A model generated the notes under the pieces. It saw only the letters and a list, made by a program, of their open reading frames with translations. It did no database searches and was not told the origin of the DNA. From positions 306,758 to 370,757 of the forward strand of contig NZ_QAYE01000003.1 of assembly GCF_003053745.1 (NCBI RefSeq): 64,000 nucleotides of DNA, given 5' to 3'. This DNA is from Sphingomonas faeni (lineage in GTDB: Bacteria > Pseudomonadota > Alphaproteobacteria > Sphingomonadales > Sphingomonadaceae). Of this stretch, positions 36,650-44,106 are shown one piece after another. Numbering within the stretch: the first letter of the stretch is position 1; the number at the start of each line of letters is the position of its first letter. Both the position numbers and the translations under genes were made by a program.

Positions 36650-38206
36650 ATGGAGCACCCAGACAGCATTCTCATCGTCGATTTCGGCAGCCAGGTAACC
36701 CAGCTGATCGCCCGCCGCGTGCGCGAGGCCGGCGTCTATAGCGAGATCGCCCCCTTCCAGTCCGCCGAGGCCGCGTTCGACCGGATGCAGCCCAAGGGCA
36801 TCATCCTCTCGGGTGGCCCCGCCTCGGTCACCACCGAGAACTCGCCGCGCGTGCCGCAGCGCTTCTTCGAGGCGGGCATCCCGATCCTCGGCATCTGCTA
36901 CGGCCAGCAGGTCATGTCCGCGCAGCTCGGCGGCAACGTGATCGTCTCGGGCGATGGCGGCGAGTTCGGCAGCGCGTTCATCGAGGTCAAGTCGAATTGC
37001 GCGCTGTTCGACCGCCTCTGGGCGGAGGGCGAGCGCCACCAGGTCTGGATGAGCCACGGCGACAAGGTCGACGCGATCCCGCCCGGCTTCACCCCCGTCG
37101 CGGTCTCTACCGGCGCGCCCTACGCGATCGTCGCCGACGAGGCGCGGCGCTTCTACGGCGTGCAGTTCCACCCCGAGGTCGTCCACACCCCCGATGGCGG
37201 CAAGCTGATCGCCAACTTCGCGCGCCACGTCTGCGGCCTGAGCGGCGACTGGACGATGGCAGAGTTCCGCGAGACCAAGATCGCCGAGATCCGCGCCCAA
37301 GTCGGCAAGGGTCGCGTCATCTGCGGCCTGTCGGGCGGCGTCGACTCGGCGGTCGCGGCGGTGCTGATCCACGAGGCGATCGGCGAGCAACTCACCTGCG
37401 TCTATGTCGACCACGGCCTGATGCGCGCGGGCGAGAGCGAGCAGGTCGTCAGCCTGTTCCGTGGCGCCTACAACATCCCGCTGATCCACGTGAACGTCGA
37501 GGAGCTGTTCCTCAGCGGCCTCGCCGGGATCACCGATCCCGAGCTGAAGCGCAAGTTCATCGGCAAGACGTTCATCGACGTGTTCGACACCGAGGCGAAG
37601 AAGCTCGGCGGCGCGGAGTTCCTCGCACAGGGCACGCTGTACCCGGACGTGATCGAGAGCGTCAGCTTCACCGGCGGGCCGTCGGTGACGATCAAGAGCC
37701 ACCACAATGTCGGTGGCCTGCCCGAGCGCATGAACATGAAGCTCGTCGAGCCATTGCGCGAGCTGTTCAAGGACGAGGTCCGCGTGCTCGGGCGCGAGCT
37801 CGGGCTTCCCGAGATCTTCGTCGGTCGCCACCCGTTCCCCGGACCCGGCCTCGCGATCCGCATTCCTGGCGAAGTCACCAAGGAACGCTGCGACATCCTG
37901 CGCAAGGCTGACGCGATCTACCTCGAGGAGATCCGCGCGGCGGGGCTCTACGACACGATCTGGCAGGCGTTCGCGGTGCTGTTGCCGGTCCGCAGCGTCG
38001 GCGTGATGGGAGACGGCCGCACCTATGACAATGTGCTGGCGTTGCGCGCGGTGACCTCGACTGACGGCATGACCGCGCAGGCGTTCCAGTTCCCCGGCGA
38101 CTTCCTGCCGCGCGTCGCGACCCGGATCATCAACGAGGTCAAGGGCATCAACCGCGTGACCTACGACTACACCTCGAAGCCCCCCGGCACGATCGAGTGG
38201 GAGTGA
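36650..38206 (+). CDS. guaA: GMP synthase (glutamine-hydrolysing)
   Basis: 518 residues, converting XMP to GMP with glutamine and ATP. The class I amidotransferase domain (1-195) has the Cys in [11 protein letters not shown] and the His-Glu in [12 protein letters not shown]. The ATP pyrophosphatase domain follows with [14 protein letters not shown], and the C-terminal dimer domain ends [17 protein letters not shown], the family C-terminus. Full length, cytoplasmic. Confidence 0.98.
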   Translation: MEHPDSILIVDFGSQVTQLIARRVREAGVYSEIAPFQSAEAAFDRMQPKGIILSGGPASVTTENSPRVPQRFFEAGIPILGICYGQQVMSAQLGGNVIVSGDGGEFGSAFIEVKSNCALFDRLWAEGERHQVWMSHGDKVDAIPPGFTPVAVSTGAPYAIVADEARRFYGVQFHPEVVHTPDGGKLIANFARHVCGLSGDWTMAEFRETKIAEIRAQVGKGRVICGLSGGVDSAVAAVLIHEAIGEQLTCVYVDHGLMRAGESEQVVSLFRGAYNIPLIHVNVEELFLSGLAGITDPELKRKFIGKTFIDVFDTEAKKLGGAEFLAQGTLYPDVIESVSFTGGPSVTIKSHHNVGGLPERMNMKLVEPLRELFKDEVRVLGRELGLPEIFVGRHPFPGPGLAIRIPGEVTKERCDILRKADAIYLEEIRAAGLYDTIWQAFAVLLPVRSVGVMGDGRTYDNVLALRAVTSTDGMTAQAFQFPGDFLPRVATRIINEVKGINRVTYDYTSKPPGTIEWE

Positions 38207-38223
38207 ACTAGACGCACACTACG

Positions 38224-38354
38224 CGATCCTCCCCCGCCAGGGGGAGGTGGCTGGCTCTTGCCAGACGGAGGGGGAGGATAAGATGCAGAGGTTACCGCTG
38301 ACCGCCCCCTCCGTCAGGCTACGCCTGCCACCTCCCCCTGGCGGGGGAGGATCG
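38224..38354. repeat. 131-base inverted repeat element spanning a start codon
   Basis: The outer arms 38224-38251 and 38327-38354 are a perfect 28-bp inverted repeat beginning CGATCCTCCCCCGCCAGGGG. An inner inverted pair (GACGGAGGGGG at 38264-38274 and CCCCCTCCGTC near 38305-38315) is nested inside. The start codon proposed for the next gene (38283) lies in its centre, so the repeat supplies the ribosome site region and the first 20 or so codons. Confidence 0.85.
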
Positions 38355-39212
38355 TTAGGTCGTCGCACCAAATCGCTGGTTGTCGCGATGGCGATCGCTG
38401 CCAGCGCACCGTTGCTCCTCGGCGCGGCCGATCCGCGTGCCTGGACGCGTCCCCAAGCGCCTTTCCCGATCGCCGGCCCGATCACCTATGTCGGCAGCGA
38501 AGGTATCGCCGCCTACCTCATCAAGACCAGCGCCGGCGCGATCCTGATCGACGGTACGCTCGCAGAGAATGCGGGCATGATCGAACGCAACATCGCCGCC
38601 GCTGGAGTACGCCCGCGCGACGTAAAGCTGATCCTCGTCACGCACGCCCATTTCGATCACGCCGCGGGTGTCGCCGCACTCAAGCGCGCAACCGGCGCTC
38701 GCGTAGTCGCTGGTGCTCGCGATGTCCGCGCGCTTGAAACCGGCATACCGCCCGGCGAGACCAACTACGGCGTCATCCGATTCCCGCCCGTTCACGTTGA
38801 TCGCGGCGTCCGCGACGGCGACAAGGTCACGCTTGGCAACGTCACGCTGAGCGCACGCGCGACACCCGGCCACACCCCCGGCTGCACGACTTGGACGATG
38901 CGAATCCCCGCCAAGCCACGCCCGCTCGACGTGGTCTTCCCGTGCAGCGTCAGCGTCGCGGGCAACCGCTTGATCGGCAACCGCGCCTATTCCGGCATCG
39001 TCGCCGACTACCGCCGCAGCATCGCCATGCTCGGCACGTTGCATGCCGACATCGTCCTGCCGTCGCACCCCGAACTCGCCGACGTCATCGCCATGGGCAA
39101 ACGTCGCCAAGCAGGCGACACGACCGCGTTCGTCGATCCAACGTTGCTCCCGAAGATCGTCGCGAAGGCCAAGATCGCGTTTGACGCCGATTTCGCCAAG
39201 CAGGCACGCTAG
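38283..39212 (+). CDS. Subclass B3-like metallo-beta-lactamase fold hydrolase
   Basis: 309 residues from the ATG at 38283. The signal peptide hydrophobic core is KSLVVAMAIAASAPLLLGAA, preceded by an unusual n-region (LRLPPPPGGGG) encoded by a palindromic repeat; an ATG at 38388 would give a leader with no n-region. Zinc ligands as in B3 enzymes: VTHAHFDHAAG (H-x-H-x-DH), ATPGHTPGC, and LPSHPEL. The overall layout GPITYVGSEGIAAYLIKTSA and ILIDGTL matches B3 lactamases. Only five bases separate it from a DUF969/DUF979 carrier pair, so it may hydrolyse a lactam or amide related to that carrier's substrate instead of antibiotics. Confidence 0.85.
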   Translation: MQRLPLTAPSVRLRLPPPPGGGGSLGRRTKSLVVAMAIAASAPLLLGAADPRAWTRPQAPFPIAGPITYVGSEGIAAYLIKTSAGAILIDGTLAENAGMIERNIAAAGVRPRDVKLILVTHAHFDHAAGVAALKRATGARVVAGARDVRALETGIPPGETNYGVIRFPPVHVDRGVRDGDKVTLGNVTLSARATPGHTPGCTTWTMRIPAKPRPLDVVFPCSVSVAGNRLIGNRAYSGIVADYRRSIAMLGTLHADIVLPSHPELADVIAMGKRRQAGDTTAFVDPTLLPKIVAKAKIAFDADFAKQAR

Positions 39213-39217
39213 ACGGC

Positions 39218-39871
39218 ATGCTGGTCCTTTGCGGCATCGCGGTGATCGTCGCGGGCTTCTTGCTCCGGTTCAATCCGCTGCTCGTCGTCGCCGTCTCCGC
39301 ACTCGTCACGGGCCTAGCCGCCGGGATAGCACCCCTCGCGATCCTCGCCGCGTTCGGGAAGGCGTTCAACGAGAACCGTTACGTCACCGTGATCTACATC
39401 GTCCTCCCGGTGATCGGGATGCTAGAACGGCACGGATTGCAGGAACGCGCCCGACTCGCGATCGGCAAACTCCGCGGCGCCACGGTAGGGCGGCTGCTGA
39501 TCGGTTACCTGCTGTTCCGCCAACTCACCGCAGCGCTCGGCCTGACCTCGATCGCCGGCCCTGCGCAAAGCGTCCGCCCGCTGGTCGCGCCGATGGCCGA
39601 AGCCGCGGCTGAAGCGCAGGGCGTCCCACCCGGCGGCGACCGGATCCCCGCGATGGCTGCCGCAACCGATAATATCGGACTGTTCTTCGGCGAGGACATC
39701 TTCATCGCGATCGGTTCGATCCTGCTGATGAAGGGTGTGCTGGAGGGCTACGGCATCGTCATCCAGCCGCTCCACCTCTCGATGTGGGCAATCCCGACCG
39801 CGATCGCCGCATTCCTGATCCACGGCTTCCGCCTCTGGCTGCTCGACCGCCGACTGGCGCGCGGCCGATGA
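39218..39871 (+). CDS. DUF969 family membrane protein (putative 5-oxoproline transporter subunit)
   Basis: 217 residues, about five to six helices. Contains ENRYVTVIYIVLPVIGMLER, YLLFRQLTAALGLTSIAGPA and NIGLFFGEDIFIAIGSILLM, the conserved blocks of DUF969. DUF969 and DUF979 are always encoded together and are annotated as the two parts of a 5-oxoproline (pyroglutamate) carrier because of co-occurrence with 5-oxoprolinase genes. The next gene overlaps by four bases. Confidence 0.88.
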   Translation: MLVLCGIAVIVAGFLLRFNPLLVVAVSALVTGLAAGIAPLAILAAFGKAFNENRYVTVIYIVLPVIGMLERHGLQERARLAIGKLRGATVGRLLIGYLLFRQLTAALGLTSIAGPAQSVRPLVAPMAEAAAEAQGVPPGGDRIPAMAAATDNIGLFFGEDIFIAIGSILLMKGVLEGYGIVIQPLHLSMWAIPTAIAAFLIHGFRLWLLDRRLARGR

Positions 39872-40818
39872 TCGGCATGATCGGCACCGGCTTCATCTAC
39901 GGCGTCGCCGGCCTGATGTTCGCGGCATTCGCGATCCTGAGCGCGACCGACAACGCCAACCCGAAGCGCTTCGGCAACGCGGCCTTCTACGCGGTACTGG
40001 CGATCAGCTTCCTGCTCGGTGGAAAGCTCGGCGACGTCGGCAACGGCGTTCTCGTCCTGGCCCTGGTCGCGATCGCCGGCTCGGGCGCGATGGGGAGGGG
40101 CGGGCGTGCTACGACTACACTCGACGAGCGCCGCGCCGAAGCCGCACGGCTCGGCAACCGGATATTCCTCCCCGCGCTGATCATTCCGGCCGCAGCACTC
40201 GGCGGCACGGTCCTGTTCCGCGCCGTCCCCAGCCTGGTCGACCCCAAGCAAGCAACACTCGTCGCGCTGACCTGCGGCGTCCTGATCGCGCTGGTCGCCA
40301 TGCACCTGTGGTTCCGCCCCCGCATCGCCACGCCGCTTGCGGAGGGTGTCAGGCTGATGGACGCGATCGGCTGGGCCGCCGTGCTCCCCCAGATGCTGGC
40401 GAGTCTCGGCGCAGTGTTCGCGCTCGCCGGCGTCGGCGACGTCGTCGGCGGTCTCGCCGGTCATGCGATCCCGGAGGGCAGCCTGATCGGTGCAGTCCTC
40501 GCCTACACGCTTGGCATGGCGCTGTTCACGATGATCATGGGCAACGCATTCGCGGCGTTCCCGGTGATGGCTGCCGCGATCGGCATTCCACTACTCGTGC
40601 GGCACTATGGCGGCGACCCGGCGGTAGTCGCGGCGATCGGCATGCTCAGTGGGTTCTGCGGCACGCTGATGACGCCGATGGCGGCGAACTTCAATCTCGT
40701 CCCCGCCGCGTTGCTCGATCTCAAGGACAAGAACGCCGTCATCCGCGCGCAGATACCGACCGCGCTGCCGTTGCTCGCGGTCAATATCGGCTTGCTCTAC
40801 TGGCTAGGCTTCCGCTGA
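39868..40818 (+). CDS. DUF979 family membrane protein (putative 5-oxoproline transporter subunit)
   Basis: 316 residues, about nine helices. Blocks typical of DUF979: GFIYGVAGLMFAAFAILSAT, NPKRFGNAAFYAVLAISFLL, NAFAAFPVMAAAIGIPLLVR and GFCGTLMTPMAANFNLVPAA. Starts with an ATGA overlap on the DUF969 gene. Its last 22 bases overlap the 3' end of the convergent cupin gene. No pxpABC oxoprolinase genes are in view; the metal hydrolase upstream is the only candidate enzyme beside it. Confidence 0.88.
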   Translation: MIGMIGTGFIYGVAGLMFAAFAILSATDNANPKRFGNAAFYAVLAISFLLGGKLGDVGNGVLVLALVAIAGSGAMGRGGRATTTLDERRAEAARLGNRIFLPALIIPAAALGGTVLFRAVPSLVDPKQATLVALTCGVLIALVAMHLWFRPRIATPLAEGVRLMDAIGWAAVLPQMLASLGAVFALAGVGDVVGGLAGHAIPEGSLIGAVLAYTLGMALFTMIMGNAFAAFPVMAAAIGIPLLVRHYGGDPAVVAAIGMLSGFCGTLMTPMAANFNLVPAALLDLKDKNAVIRAQIPTALPLLAVNIGLLYWLGFR

Positions 40819-41288
40819 CCTGACGTCCTGATCTTCGTCCCGAGCATCACCAGCTTGCCGTCGATCCCAAACCAGTGCGGCGTCCCCGCCGGGATCAGGA
40901 ACACGTCGCCGACCGCGAGCTTCCGCGTCGTGCCACCCTCGATCCGATCACCTTCGACCAGCCCCGGAAAGCGCAGCTTCGGCGCGACCAGCGTACCACC
41001 CGAGACGAGCGTCCCCGATCCCGCCATCACGGTCGCGTATTCGGCCTCGTCCGGATGCACCGCAGGCTTGCCCGGCGCCTTCCAATATTCGAGCGAGGCG
41101 CTCGTCCCGTCCGCCTGCACGAGCGGCGCCATGGCGAACCCCTGGCCCGGCTTCATCGTCTTCTCGAGCGCAACGATCCGCGCGCGCACGTCGGCCGATC
41201 CGGCAAAGCTCGTCGGATCGCTGGCGGTCTGTGCGGGCAGGGAGGAGGTCGCGCCAATAGCTAGCACGACCGCAAGCAAAGGCCGCAT
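40797..41288 (-). CDS. Secreted cupin domain protein
   Basis: 163 residues with a signal peptide (MRPLLAVVLAIGATSSLPAQ). A single cupin barrel follows: EYWKAPGKPAVHPDEAEYAT gives the first metal-binding His/Glu set and VGDVFLIPAGTPHWF the second His. Cupins of this type bind a metal and may be lyases, isomerases or binding proteins for sugars. Its start overlaps the upstream Gfo/Idh stop by one base (TGATG), and it is the last gene of a three-gene operon. Confidence 0.88.
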   Translation of the reverse strand: MRPLLAVVLAIGATSSLPAQTASDPTSFAGSADVRARIVALEKTMKPGQGFAMAPLVQADGTSASLEYWKAPGKPAVHPDEAEYATVMAGSGTLVSGGTLVAPKLRFPGLVEGDRIEGGTTRKLAVGDVFLIPAGTPHWFGIDGKLVMLGTKIRTSGQRKPSQ

Positions 41289-42385
41289 CACAGCTTCACC
41301 GTCCGGCCTTCGCGCACGGACCGATAGATCGCCTCGACGATCCGCATGTCGCGCAGGCCTTCTTCGCCCGAGACGATCGGTTCGCGCCCGTCGAGAATGC
41401 ATTCGGCCAGATGATCGAGTTGCCCCGCGAACTGCGTCTTGCCGGGGCCGGGCGGGGGGCTGGTGATCGCAGTCTCGCGTCCGTCGCGGCCGGTCCACAT
41501 CTTGTTACCGTCGTAGCGCGTCGCCGGCTCCAGCTCGATGCGGCCCTTGTCGCCCATCAACAGGACATGGTTCTGGTTGGCGCTGTACATTGACTGGCAC
41601 CCGGCGATCGCGCCCGACGGGAATTCGAGCGTCCATTCGATCATATCCTCGACCTCACGAAACCGCGGATCGCGACGGTCGGTGGATTCACGCGCAGTGA
41701 CAGCGATCGGCTCCTCGCCGGTCATGTAGCGCGCGGCCTGCAGGCTGTAGATGCCCATGTCCATCAGCGAACCGCCACCCGACAATGCGCGCTTGAGCCG
41801 CCATTTGGTCGGGTCGCCCTGGACGAAACCATGCTCCGAACGGACGTAGCGGATCTTGCCCGCCGCACCGGACTTGGCGAGCCGCATCGCCTCCAGGTTG
41901 AACGGCTCGAAGTGGCAGCGATAGCCGATCATCAGCTTCTTGCCCGCGGTCTTGCACGCCCGGATCATCGCCTCGCATTCGGCGACCGAGATCGCCATCG
42001 GCTTCTCGCACATGACGTGCTTGCCCGCCTTCGCCGCGCGAATGGTGTATTCGGCGTGCATCGAATTGGGCAGGCAGACATAGACGATGTCGACGTCGGG
42101 ATTGTCGCGGATGCGATCGAAGTCGGCGTAGGTATAGATCGACCGCTCGGGCACGCCGTATTTGGCCGCGGTCGCGAGCGCCTTGGTCCGGTCGCCGCTA
42201 ACGAGCGCCGTCACGCGCGAATGCTCGCAATTGACGAATTGCGGCAGGATCGTCTGCAAGCCGTAATAGCCGAGCCCGACGATCGCATAGCCGAGCTTCC
42301 GATCGGGCGCCGCACGCGCCACGCCGCTTGAGGTAGCGGCCAGCGTTGCCGCGGCGACCAGGAGATCACGCCTGCCGAATTCCAT
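41288..42385 (-). CDS. Tat-exported Gfo/Idh/MocA family oxidoreductase
   Basis: 365 residues. A Tat signal (FGRRDLLVAAATLAATSSGV) precedes a Rossmann domain YAIVGLGYYGLQTILPQF, the diagnostic EKP motif in HVMCEKPMAIS, and GYRCHFEPFNLEAMRL. It resembles glucose-fructose oxidoreductase, which folds with its NADP in the cytoplasm, is exported by Tat, and oxidises an aldose to a lactone in the periplasm. AAAGGAA lies six bases before the ATG. It overlaps both neighbours by a single shared base (TGATG), so esterase, oxidoreductase and cupin are translationally coupled. Confidence 0.9.
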   Translation of the reverse strand: MEFGRRDLLVAAATLAATSSGVARAAPDRKLGYAIVGLGYYGLQTILPQFVNCEHSRVTALVSGDRTKALATAAKYGVPERSIYTYADFDRIRDNPDVDIVYVCLPNSMHAEYTIRAAKAGKHVMCEKPMAISVAECEAMIRACKTAGKKLMIGYRCHFEPFNLEAMRLAKSGAAGKIRYVRSEHGFVQGDPTKWRLKRALSGGGSLMDMGIYSLQAARYMTGEEPIAVTARESTDRRDPRFREVEDMIEWTLEFPSGAIAGCQSMYSANQNHVLLMGDKGRIELEPATRYDGNKMWTGRDGRETAITSPPPGPGKTQFAGQLDHLAECILDGREPIVSGEEGLRDMRIVEAIYRSVREGRTVKL

Positions 42386-43269
42386 CAGGGTTCCTTTCGA
42401 GAAACTGGAAGCATCTTTGCCGATCCGCGCGGAATGAGCCAGCCGCCATCGGCGAGCCAGTCCGCCAGTCGATCGGGCCAGTGCTGGATCGAGATGCGCT
42501 CCGACCGCGTGCCGAGATTGAACGCATGATCGGTGTCCGCGTAAAGGTGCAACTCCGCCGAAACGCCCGCCGCGCGGAGCTGCGAATACAGCGTCATCGC
42601 CGATGTCGCGCAGCACTGGTCGAGCGACCCCGCAACGAGGAATGCCGGCGGCGCGTTTGCGACGGCCTTGGCCGGCGTGCCAAGTGGTCCCGGATAGACG
42701 AGCACCTGGAAGTCCGGTCGTGCGCTCACCCCATCGATCGCGTCCACCGGCGTCTGGGTCGGCGCGGGGTTGTCGGCGATGAGTGACACGAGTTCGCCGC
42801 CTGCAGAAAAGCCCATCACGCCGATCCGCGCAGGATCGATCGCGTAGTCGCTCGCATGCGCGCGGACCCACCGGACCGCGCGCCGCAGATCGGCCGCCGC
42901 GTCGCTCTCGATATCGTACGATGAGCCAACATCGCGCGCGAGGCGGTATTTGAGGACGAACGTCGTGACGCCGTAGCGGTTGAGCGCCTTTGCGGGCACT
43001 TCGCCCTCGTTGATCCACACCAGCATCCGGTGACCGCCACCGGGCGCCACGATCACCGCCGCACCGTTGGCATGGCTCGGGGCGGGGCGGTGGATCGTCA
43101 GCGTCGGGTTGTGGACGTTGCTGACATAGCTGTCCTTCACCGTCTCGGCTTCGGTCCGGCGCGCTTCCGATCCAGGCGCGCCGTTCGGCCAGAGCGAGAC
43201 GACGGGGGCCTGTTGCGCAGCGGCGGGCGCGGAGACCAGCATGAGGGCGAAAGCAACGCGTAGCGACAT
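42385..43269 (-). CDS. Secreted alpha/beta hydrolase (acetyl esterase-like)
   Basis: 294 residues with a signal peptide (MSLRVAFALMLVSAPAAAQ). The oxyanion-hole segment is IVAPGGGHRMLVWINEG, the nucleophile elbow GFSAGGELV, and the late His lies in LYADTDHAFNLG. Sequence style (SLWPNGAPGSE and HNPTLTIHRP) fits the BD-FAE/acetyl-xylan esterase-like exported esterases of polysaccharide loci. First gene of the operon; a palindromic site lies 73 bases upstream, at the end of gntK. Confidence 0.9.
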   Translation of the reverse strand: MSLRVAFALMLVSAPAAAQQAPVVSLWPNGAPGSEARRTEAETVKDSYVSNVHNPTLTIHRPAPSHANGAAVIVAPGGGHRMLVWINEGEVPAKALNRYGVTTFVLKYRLARDVGSSYDIESDAAADLRRAVRWVRAHASDYAIDPARIGVMGFSAGGELVSLIADNPAPTQTPVDAIDGVSARPDFQVLVYPGPLGTPAKAVANAPPAFLVAGSLDQCCATSAMTLYSQLRAAGVSAELHLYADTDHAFNLGTRSERISIQHWPDRLADWLADGGWLIPRGSAKMLPVSRKEP

Positions 43270-43339
43270 CAACGACCCTCGACCGCACTCCTGCGCGAGT
43301 ACTGCTTTCGAGTGTCGGCTTTGTCGGTCGGCTTGGCTA

Positions 43340-43972
43340 TTACGACCTTCGTCGTGCGTCTTCGGGTATCTTGGTCGCGCCGGACATCTCGCGTCTGATC
43401 CACGCGAGCGCTTCGGCGCAGAGCCGATCGGGTGCGTCCTCCGCATCGAGCGTGACGGCGCGCTCGTCGGGGCCGAGTGCTTCCAACGTATCGAGCTGGC
43501 TCGCGAGCAGGCTGGCGGGCATGTAATGGTCCGCACGGTGAACAAGTCGCCGTGCGAGTTCGCCGCTGTCTTTCGTATCGAGGAACACGAACAGTAACGG
43601 CATACCGACGGCGTCCGCCAGTCGATCGCGATACGCACGTTTCAAAGCCGAACATGCAGCAACGGCAGTACCATCCGTCCGGGCGGCACCGTGCAATCCG
43701 GCTGCAATCCTATCGAGCCAGGGCCAGCGATCCTGATCGTCGAGCGGCTTACCCGACCGCATCTTCGCGACGCTGTCGGAACTATGGAAATCATCGCCTT
43801 CGAGGAAATCGCAGCGCAGACGTCGCGCAAGTTCGGCACCCAGTGTCGACTTGCCGCTGCCGCTGACGCCCATCACGATGATGGCATAGGGTAGCGCGTC
43901 GGCCGGATTGGGGATCGTTTCGGAGGAAGGAGGCACTGGCTCTCCATAAGCTGCGCGCGGTCGGTTCGTCAC
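43340..43972 (-). CDS. gntK: Gluconokinase
   Basis: 210 residues, phosphorylating D-gluconate to 6-phosphogluconate in the cytoplasm. The P-loop is VMGVSGSGKSTLGAELARRL, followed by the family blocks FLEGDDFHSSDSVAKMRSGK, LDDQDRWPWLDRIA, and CSALKRAYRDRL; VHRADHYMPASLLASQLDTL is the C-terminal signature. An N-terminal extension of about 28 residues before the P-loop strand suggests that an internal start is possible. It is flanked by two near-identical palindromes and divergent from the pectate-lyase-family gene. Confidence 0.95.
   Translation of the reverse strand: MTNRPRAAYGEPVPPSSETIPNPADALPYAIIVMGVSGSGKSTLGAELARRLRCDFLEGDDFHSSDSVAKMRSGKPLDDQDRWPWLDRIAAGLHGAARTDGTAVAACSALKRAYRDRLADAVGMPLLFVFLDTKDSGELARRLVHRADHYMPASLLASQLDTLEALGPDERAVTLDAEDAPDRLCAEALAWIRREMSGATKIPEDARRRS
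43342..43355. promoter_or_regulatory. Putative operator, copy 1
   Basis: ACGACCTTCGTCGT, a palindrome with one mismatch at the centre edge, overlaps the gntK stop codon and lies upstream of the esterase operon. It differs at a single base from copy 2 at 44006. Confidence 0.5.
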
Positions 43973-44005
43973 CGCCTATCGTCCGTGCGCGCGGGATCGG
44001 CTACT

Positions 44006-44019
44006 ACGACCTTGGTCGT
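44006..44019. promoter_or_regulatory. Putative operator, copy 2
   Basis: ACGACCTTGGTCGT, a perfect 6+6 palindrome around TT, in the divergent gap between gntK and the pectate-lyase-family gene. Flanking bases CTACT on the left and GATC on the right resemble those of copy 1 (CTATT and GCG). Confidence 0.55.
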
Positions 44020-44106
44020 GATCGCCTATGGTCGCATGGGCCACTACCTCCGGTGCACACTGGCGGACATCGTCCGGCGCGTCCCACAACAATCTCGGGT
44101 GAGCCT

